From the NCBI GenBank assembly GCA_014529385.2, contig CM043942.1:33043969-33107968 (forward strand): a DNA stretch of 64,000 nt. Reading direction: 5' to 3'. Numbering within the stretch: position 1 is the stretch's first letter; every line of letters starts with the position of its first letter. Positions 57,640 to 64,000 of this stretch are shown piece after piece. The notes under the pieces were generated by a model. That model did not search any database. It was given only the letters and a program-made list of their open reading frames with translations, and had not been told where the DNA came from. The position numbers were made by a program, and so were the translations under genes. This stretch comes from Adiantum capillus-veneris. Its lineage: Eukaryota; Streptophyta; Polypodiopsida; Polypodiales; Pteridaceae.

Positions 57640-60355
57640 TGATGTAGCAGATGATGCAAGCAGCAGTAGTTGGTTACTTACGAGAAATTTGGTTTTGGCC
57701 AAGCAGATTTATCGCAAGGATTTTCTCTTTCGAATGAAGCCGAGATGAAGCAAACAAAAGTGGAAGAAGCATTGAATAAGGTTTATGTTGAAAGAGGTAC
57801 ATTCCACGGTTATGATAGTGATGGATATCTTGCATGCTACAAGTAAAAAATGGAGCTTATATAAGGGTATTCCAACTAAGCATATGATCAAGGAGTTTGA
57901 CTGTTTAGTAACTCTAGAATTACGTGATCAAATACAAGAGCTTACTAGTATGTATGCAAATAATTGGGTAAAATTAGAAGAAGCAATTGTACAAGTGGGT
58001 GATCGGCATATAGACTTGGAAATAGAGCAGATGACTCAATAGAAGCAGGTTACTTTCAGTAAAGGTGATGGAGATCAATTGTAGACAATCAGCTATGATG
58101 AATTTTGGGAGGATATTCATGCAAGAAGTAAAGCTAAAGCAGATGCAGCTTTGCAAGTATCAGATTTAGGAGGATCATGCTTCAGGAAACCTAACATGGG
58201 TAAATAATGATTTCCATCTTAAAACCATTGGTGAAAGTTTTTCAATCATACTTGCCTGGAAGCTACTTCCATCATTGAGTTCTTGCACGGATTTAAATGA
58301 AGATAGAGATAATGCTGACGTGTCTACCTATGCAAATTTTTGTAAAGTAATCCAAGCTAAGCTTGAAGTTGTTGTAGACGAGTGTTTGCTTGAAAATGAC
58401 AAGTTATGGCAGAATGCAGATGATCAAGGAATTGCAAAGATGGTTTATGTAAATCTTGGGATTCCATATTCTACAAATCCAGTTATGCCATTGGATAAGA
58501 ATGACGATATAAAGGATCTACAGATACATGAAGATTCAGATGGCTTGGATGTGCTAGGTCAGGTATCTATTGAAGCTACAAATGTACATTTTGTTGTGTG
58601 AGAGGAGATATCTGATGAAGTTGAAGATTTGCATGGCTTACTTGTACCAAATGAAGCTCCACAAGAAGAGGGATGCATACAAGTGCATAATTACAATCAT
58701 ATACATGTGCATATGGATGACGGGCTAGATTCACTATTTGATGTGTACATATTTTGTGATCTTGAATTTCAACCAATGGTAAGTGAGCTTGAAGCACCCA
58801 AGTATACATATTACTCAGTGCTTGCTTAGTATCAGTTCATAGGGGGCACAGGAAGGTGTTGTGCAATCATACAATGCTCTTGTTAACCCAGTGTATTATG
58901 ATGATGCTCTTACTAGGAATACTAATGACATCTTTGAGATGCATGTGATATCTTTTCTTAATGTAGTTGAACGATATTTGATGGAGAGTAAAGGGATGCG
59001 GATTGTTTTACGAAACCGATGATCTCTATGCATGCTAATACTTATTTACATCAAGGTATGGGGAGTTTACAGGTTTATGTGGACCAAGATATACAAGCTT
59101 TACAAGATTCTTTGCCGATTGATAAAGATCTAGAGCTTATTGCTCTTTTGAATGATCCTTTAAGAGAGTCTTTTGTTCCATATGGAAAGGACGTTCGAGG
59201 CTTGCATTTCATAAGCAACTTAGAGCAACGAAAAGAAGTAGATGATGGAGAACTCATGAAGATGCTTGATGAAGCTCTAGATGATTTCAAGCTTACCACA
59301 CATGATATACCTACAGCTCTTCAGGTACTAATAAACAATGATTTAGATGGCCCGAAGAGAGATGGTTTCTTGTTGCGTATTAATACCTTCCATGTGAGAG
59401 GGGTTGATATCGATTCAGTACCAATTATGCTAGAGATTGAGGTGGTTACCCATTTTCTATAGTTTGATGATCTTCAATTGATCAGTGATACATGTGGTTA
59501 TATGGAATGTTACAAAGATATGATGAGCATGTTTGTAAAGTATCTTATGCCATTTGATCCAGGAGGACAGGGTTATGTACTTGGCCTGTCATAATTGATC
59601 CACATATCGTATGATCCCAGTGCAGTTCGAGATGCTACCAAATTATGGAAATTGATTTATAGGTTTTACAATGATGCAATAACTTTATGGGCTTCTGGAT
59701 GGTTACACTTCATTGATGGAAAATTCCCTTCGATCGTGGAGGTTTATGTCTACCAGAAGTCAAATTCTTGAGAGGGTATTGACAACATGCTTACACTGGG
59801 CAGTGGTTAGATTTTATGCTTGCAGATTTATGAAGATGGTTGGCACATACAGGAGGATGTGCAGGTTGAGAGGGGGTGGATGTCGTGATGCTTCATGTTC
59901 AATAGGAGAAAAGCACAGGATTCATATAATTTTGTAAAGGTTCTTTGGAAAAAGCATGTCGGGTTTTTAATGCAGTGTTCTGGAGTACCATTGATGGCAG
60001 ATAAGTATGCCAAATGTAGTGAACTTCATGGTTTGAGGACTTTATTGCTCAGGATGGTGTATTTTGGAGCTCATTGATTATGCAATCATGACCAATGAGG
60101 CAAGATATGTATGTTGAGTGTTGTGTTATGATGCTTGGTCGATATACAAGCCGAAGGTGGTGCGCTCATGAAAGCACAAAAGGTTCTTAATGGGATTTCT
60201 TTTTTTATCAACACGATTACATTGATTGTGGAGATGGCCAACATGAAGGTGGTAAAGATGCTTCAAAAAACATGTGTTGGAATATTCTTTGGTCGATATG
60301 AATATGCTCAACAGTATGGTAGATTAAGTGGCCTCTCGGACGCCATGTGAATTTC
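57640..60355 (+). pseudogene. Internal unit 1: gag-like and unrecognised coding region
   Basis: Broken frames give YVERGTFHGYDSDGYLACYK and MIKEFDCLVTLELRDQIQEL, laid out like gypsy gag. Unrecognised acidic segments follow: VYVNLGIPYSTNPVMPLDKN at about 58445, and YVDQDIQALQDSLPIDKDLE at about 59075 with a long open frame 59019-59462. The last 450 bp match the sequence before each LTR. Stops include TAA/TAG codons at about 57846, 58040, 58084 and 59460. Confidence 0.5.
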
Positions 60356-63020
60356 GTAGTAGTAGATTACTTATGAACAATTTTGTTTGGGCCAAGCAGA
60401 TTTATAGCGAGGATTTTCTCGTCCGGGTGAAGCCAAGATGAAGCAAACAAAAGTGGAAGAAGCATTGGATAAGGTTTATGTTGAAAGAGGTACATTTGAC
60501 GGTTATGATAGTGATGAATATCTTGCATGATACAGGTCAGAAATGGAGCTTATGGGTATTCCAACTAAGCATATGATCAAGGAGTTTGATTGTTTAGTAG
60601 CTCTAGAATTACATGATCAAATACAAGAGCTTACTAGTATGCATGCAGATAATTGGGTAAAATTAGAAGAAGCAATTGTACAAGTGGATGATTGGCCTAT
60701 AGCCTTGGAAATAGAGCAGATGACTCAACAGAAGCAGGTTACTTGTAGTAAAGGTGATGGAGATCAACTGCAGACAATCAGCTATGATGAATTTTGGGGG
60801 GATATTCATGCAAGAAGTAAAGCCAAAGCACACGCAGCTTTGCAAGTATCAGATTTAGGAGGATCATGCTTCAGGTAACCTAACATGGATAAATAATGAA
60901 TTTCATCTTAAAAACATTGGTGAAAGTTTTTCAAAGCCTACTTTCCTAGAAGCTACTACCATCATTGATTCTTGCGCGGATTTAGATGAAGATAGAGATA
61001 ATGCTGATGTGCCTACCTATGCAAATGTTTGTAAAAAAATCCGAGCTAAGCTTGAAGCTGTTGTAGACTAGCGTCTGCTTGAAAATGACAAGTTATTGCA
61101 CAATGTAGATGATCAAGGAATTGCAAAGATGGTTTATGTAAATCTTGGGATTCCATATTCTACAAATCTAGTTATGCCATTGGATAAGAATGACGATATA
61201 CAGGGTCTCCAGATACATGAGGATTCAGATGGCTTGGATGTGCTAGATCAGATATGTATTGAAGCTATAGATGTACATGGTTTTTTTGTGCGAGAGGAGA
61301 TATCTGGTCAAGTTGAAGATTTACATGGCTTATCTGTACTAGATGAATCTCCATAGGTGGAGGGATGCATAATTACAATCATATACATGTGCATATGGAT
61401 GATGGGCTAGATTCACCATATTTGATGCATACATATTTTGTGATCTTGAATTTCAACCGAGGAAAGTGATCTTGACTCCACCCAAGTATACAAATTAATC
61501 AGTGCTTAGTATTAGTTCAGAGGGGGTGCAGGAAGGTGTTGAGCAATCATACAATGCTCTCGTTAACCGTGTCTATTATGATGATGCTGTTACTAGGAAT
61601 AATGACATCTTTGAGATGCACGAGATATCTTTTGTTGATGCACTTGAACGATATTTGATGGAGAGTAAAAGGGATGCAAAGTGGTTTACCAAACCGATGA
61701 CCTCTATGCATGCTAATACTTATTTACATCAAGGTACATGGAGTTTACAAGTTTATGTGGACCAAGATATACAACCTTAACAAGATTCTTTGCCGATTGA
61801 TAAAGATCTAGAGCTTATTGCTCTTTGGATGATGCGTTAAGAGAGTTTTCTGTTCCATATGGGAAGGGCGTTCGAGGCTTGCATCTCATGGGAAACTTAG
61901 AGCAACAAAAAGAAGCAGATGATAGAGAACTCTTGAAGATGCTTGATGAAGCTCTAGAGGATTTCAAGATTACCATAGATGATATACCTATAGCTTTTCA
62001 GGTACTAAACAATGATTTGGATGCCATGAACAAAGGTGGTTTCTTGTTGCATACTAATACCTCCCATGCAAGAGGGGGTGATGTCGATTCAGTACAATTA
62101 TGTCAGAGATTGAGGTTACTAGCTTGATGATCTTCAATCAATCAGTAATACATGTGGTTGTATGGAATGTTACAAAGATATGATGAGCATGTTTGTAAAG
62201 TATCTTATGCCATTTGATCTGGGAGGACAGGGTTATGTACTTGGCCTGCCACAATTGATTCACATATAGTATGATCCCAATGGAGTTTGAGATACTAATA
62301 GGTTATGGCAATTGAGTTACACGTTTTACAATGATGCAATAAGTTTATGGGCTTTTGGATGGTTACACTGCAGTGATGAAATTTTTTGAGTATTCCCTTT
62401 GATTGTGGAGGCTTTTGTCTAACTGAAGTCAAATTCTTGAGAGGTTATTGACAACATGCTTACACTATGCAGTGGTTAGATTTTATGCTTACGGATTTTT
62501 GAAGATGATCGGCACACACCGAAGGATGTGAAGGTTCAGGGGGGTGGATGTTGTGATGCTTCACGTTCACTAGGAGAAAAGCACACGATTCCTATGATTT
62601 TTTTAAAGGTTTTTTGGCGAAAGCATGTCAGGTTTTTAATGCAGTGTTCTAGAGTACCGTTGATGCCAGATAAGTATGCCAAATGTAGTGAACTTCATGG
62701 TTTGAGGGATTTATTGCTCAGGATGGTGTATTTTGGAGCTCATTGATTATGCGATCATGACCAATGATGCAAACTATGTATGTTGAGTATTGTGCTTAGT
62801 GATGCTGGGTGGATATACAAGCCAAAGGTGGTGCGCTCATGAAAGCACAAAAGGTTCTTATGGGCTTTATTTTTTCATTGACTCGCACGAATAAATTGAT
62901 TGCAATGATGGCCAACATGAAGGTGGTAAAGATGCTTCAAAAAACATGTGTTGGAAAATGCTTTGGTCGATATGAATATGCTCAACAGTATGCCAGATTA
63001 AGTGGCCTCTCGGAATTTTA
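60356..63020 (+). pseudogene. Internal unit 2: tandem copy of unit 1
   Basis: Aligns with unit 1 in order from TTGGGCCAAGCAGATTTAT (60399; 57697 in unit 1) to the AGTGGCCTCTCGGA end (63000; 60330). An offset of about 2.7 kb. Its gag part is better preserved: one open frame 60543-60878 (111 codons) contains MIKEFDCLVALELHDQIQEL and an added C-terminal stretch, where unit 1 has stops. Other segments (61096-61356, 61502-61780, 61825-62127, 62528-62746) correspond to unit 1 but with different frame breaks. Confidence 0.55.
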
Positions 63021-63129
63021 TGTGAATCATTGCTTGAATTGTGAGCTAATAATAAATCAAAGTTGAAGCTATTTGTTTAAAGAAAAAGCACAACATTGAT
63101 AGCCGGCAGAAGGGAGGACTAACAAGCGC

Positions 63130-64000
63130 TGTCAGAAACGGGGGGAGCCGCCGCCGAGTTGATTGGGAGAAGCGGTGGTCCAAGATGGGGTTTCTTTTGG
63201 CGAGGTCAACTAGGAGAGGTTGTCGTGAAAAAGGGCAAGCAAGGGCTTGGCAAGCCTGGAAGAAGGTGACGGGCGACCCTCATAGAAGCTAGCGTGCAGA
63301 ATTGCAGGAGGGATTTTGGCAGAGAAGGAGAGCCATCAGACAAGGTAGGAGCAACCACCGTGGAGCAACAGGGGGGCCCGCCCATGAGCAGAAAAACAAG
63401 CAAAGATAGGAGGAGCCGCTGACAAGCCAAGTCGGAGGAGGAGATCTGCTGAGCAGTTTTGGAGAAAAAGATGGGCCGCGACAACTACATGAGGATTGGA
63501 GGTGGTGGTGAAAGTTTTTCTTTGCATATGGATCAATGGCTATTTATGTGTTCCTTTATGCTCTAGACTATCTAGTGTTTGATCAAAAATCTTGTTCTGC
63601 TGGTGATAGTTTGTGATGAAGTCTTGATGGTGCTTACTTACATGCATCTTTGTGTGAAGGACTAACGAGGGGGTTGGCAGGGGATAAGGAGCTTTCGAGG
63701 AGGAGGAACACGTTTGCGAGTAGGAGATAAGAGGGACATCATGGTCAGTGGACAACAAAGGCTTGTACATGGGAAAGTGGTGTTTGTCAACAGAGAAAGC
63801 ACAGAGACAAGCTGCAAAGCGAGGGCTGCCGAGTAGCAACACAGGTGCAGGTCTTTGCTCGACAAGTGCAAACTAGGTGGGTGTTGCTTGCTGGGCTGAA
63901 AGACCAGGCGTGCGACAATACTGAGGAGGAGAAGACAAATCAACAAAAAACAAAACCAATGAGCTATAGATTTATTTAAGGGGTAGTGCATACCAAGAGA
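63130..64000 (+). repeat. Second LTR of the array, truncated by window end
   Basis: Starts TGTCAGAAACGGGG, collinear with 56219 onward, with many substitutions and small indels. Confidence 0.7.

Larger units (their letters stand above)
55570..64000 (+). mobile_element. Tandem array of gag-type LTR elements sharing LTRs
   Basis: Order: 3' end of an internal region (about 55570-56218), LTR (56219-57562), internal region with two tandem copies of one 2.7-kb unit (57563-63129), LTR (63130 to window end). The sequence before both LTRs is the same (55660-56218 and about 62570-63129), so two elements share the middle LTR, as unequal recombination between LTRs produces. A gypsy-like gag is traceable but no protease, RT or integrase. 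Confidence 0.7.

Overview
This 64 kb window looks like transposon-dense intergenic or intronic nuclear DNA from a land plant. The evidence is initiator-tRNA-Met-type primer sites (TGGTATCAGAGC and decayed variants), Ty1/copia and Ty3/gypsy polyproteins of plant type, a CACTA (En/Spm) element with a Tnp2-like N-terminus, a hAT transposase relic, a tRNA-derived SINE, a pentatricopeptide-repeat (PPR) fragment, and fragments resembling plant GT47 exostosin and KDM5/JARID1 (PLU-1) genes. Very long (GA)n tracts and homopolymers (81 G, 97 C) are frequent. A large-genome lineage such as a fern is my guess; the window alone does not prove it. I see no intact host gene, tRNA, rRNA or CRISPR array.

Layout. 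1-2.8 kb: the right part of a minus-strand LTR element with only about 0.66 kb between its LTRs. 4.9-5.45 kb: first two exons of a GT47-like gene (minus strand). 6.36 kb: SINE head. 6,877-14,733: a 7.86 kb minus-strand copia element with paired 385-bp LTRs and a 5-bp target duplication (GAAAC). Its reverse transcriptase region is replaced by a minus-strand gypsy fragment (about 7.9-11.25 kb) carrying an LTR with two minisatellites. 15,423-18,610: a complete CACTA element (TSD AGT), apparently inside another LTR. 20.4-21.2 kb: 3' end of a LINE. 21.7-22.65 kb: PLU-1-like exons.

22.9-31.7 kb: a minus-strand gag-type retroelement, split by a plus-strand copia element at 23,858-29,014 (LTRs of 259 and 227 bp, TSD TTTGG). 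31.7-35.3 kb: LTR and primer-site remnants. 37-41.9 kb: a Gln/His-rich fragment, a PPR fragment, and a gag relic. 42.3-42.7 kb: a 60-bp repeat array. 43-44.9 kb: the hAT relic. 46.2-47.5 kb: gypsy gag, plus strand. 49.4-54.4 kb: gypsy gag-protease, minus strand, split by a plus-strand LINE with a 14-bp target duplication. 55.6-64 kb: tandemly arranged LTR elements that share LTRs, have a gag-like open region, and show no recognisable pol; the internal region is itself duplicated.

Nothing here forms an operon-like system. The window is best read as layers of insertions. Target duplications and reading frames that continue across insertions give a relative order: gag-type element before the copia at 23.9 kb; gypsy before the LINE at 51 kb; an older LTR before the CACTA. 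Coding regions of almost every element carry stops and frameshifts, so most are relics. The copia element at 23.9-29.0 kb (LTRs about 3.5% different outside one insertion) is probably the youngest retroelement whose LTRs I could compare.
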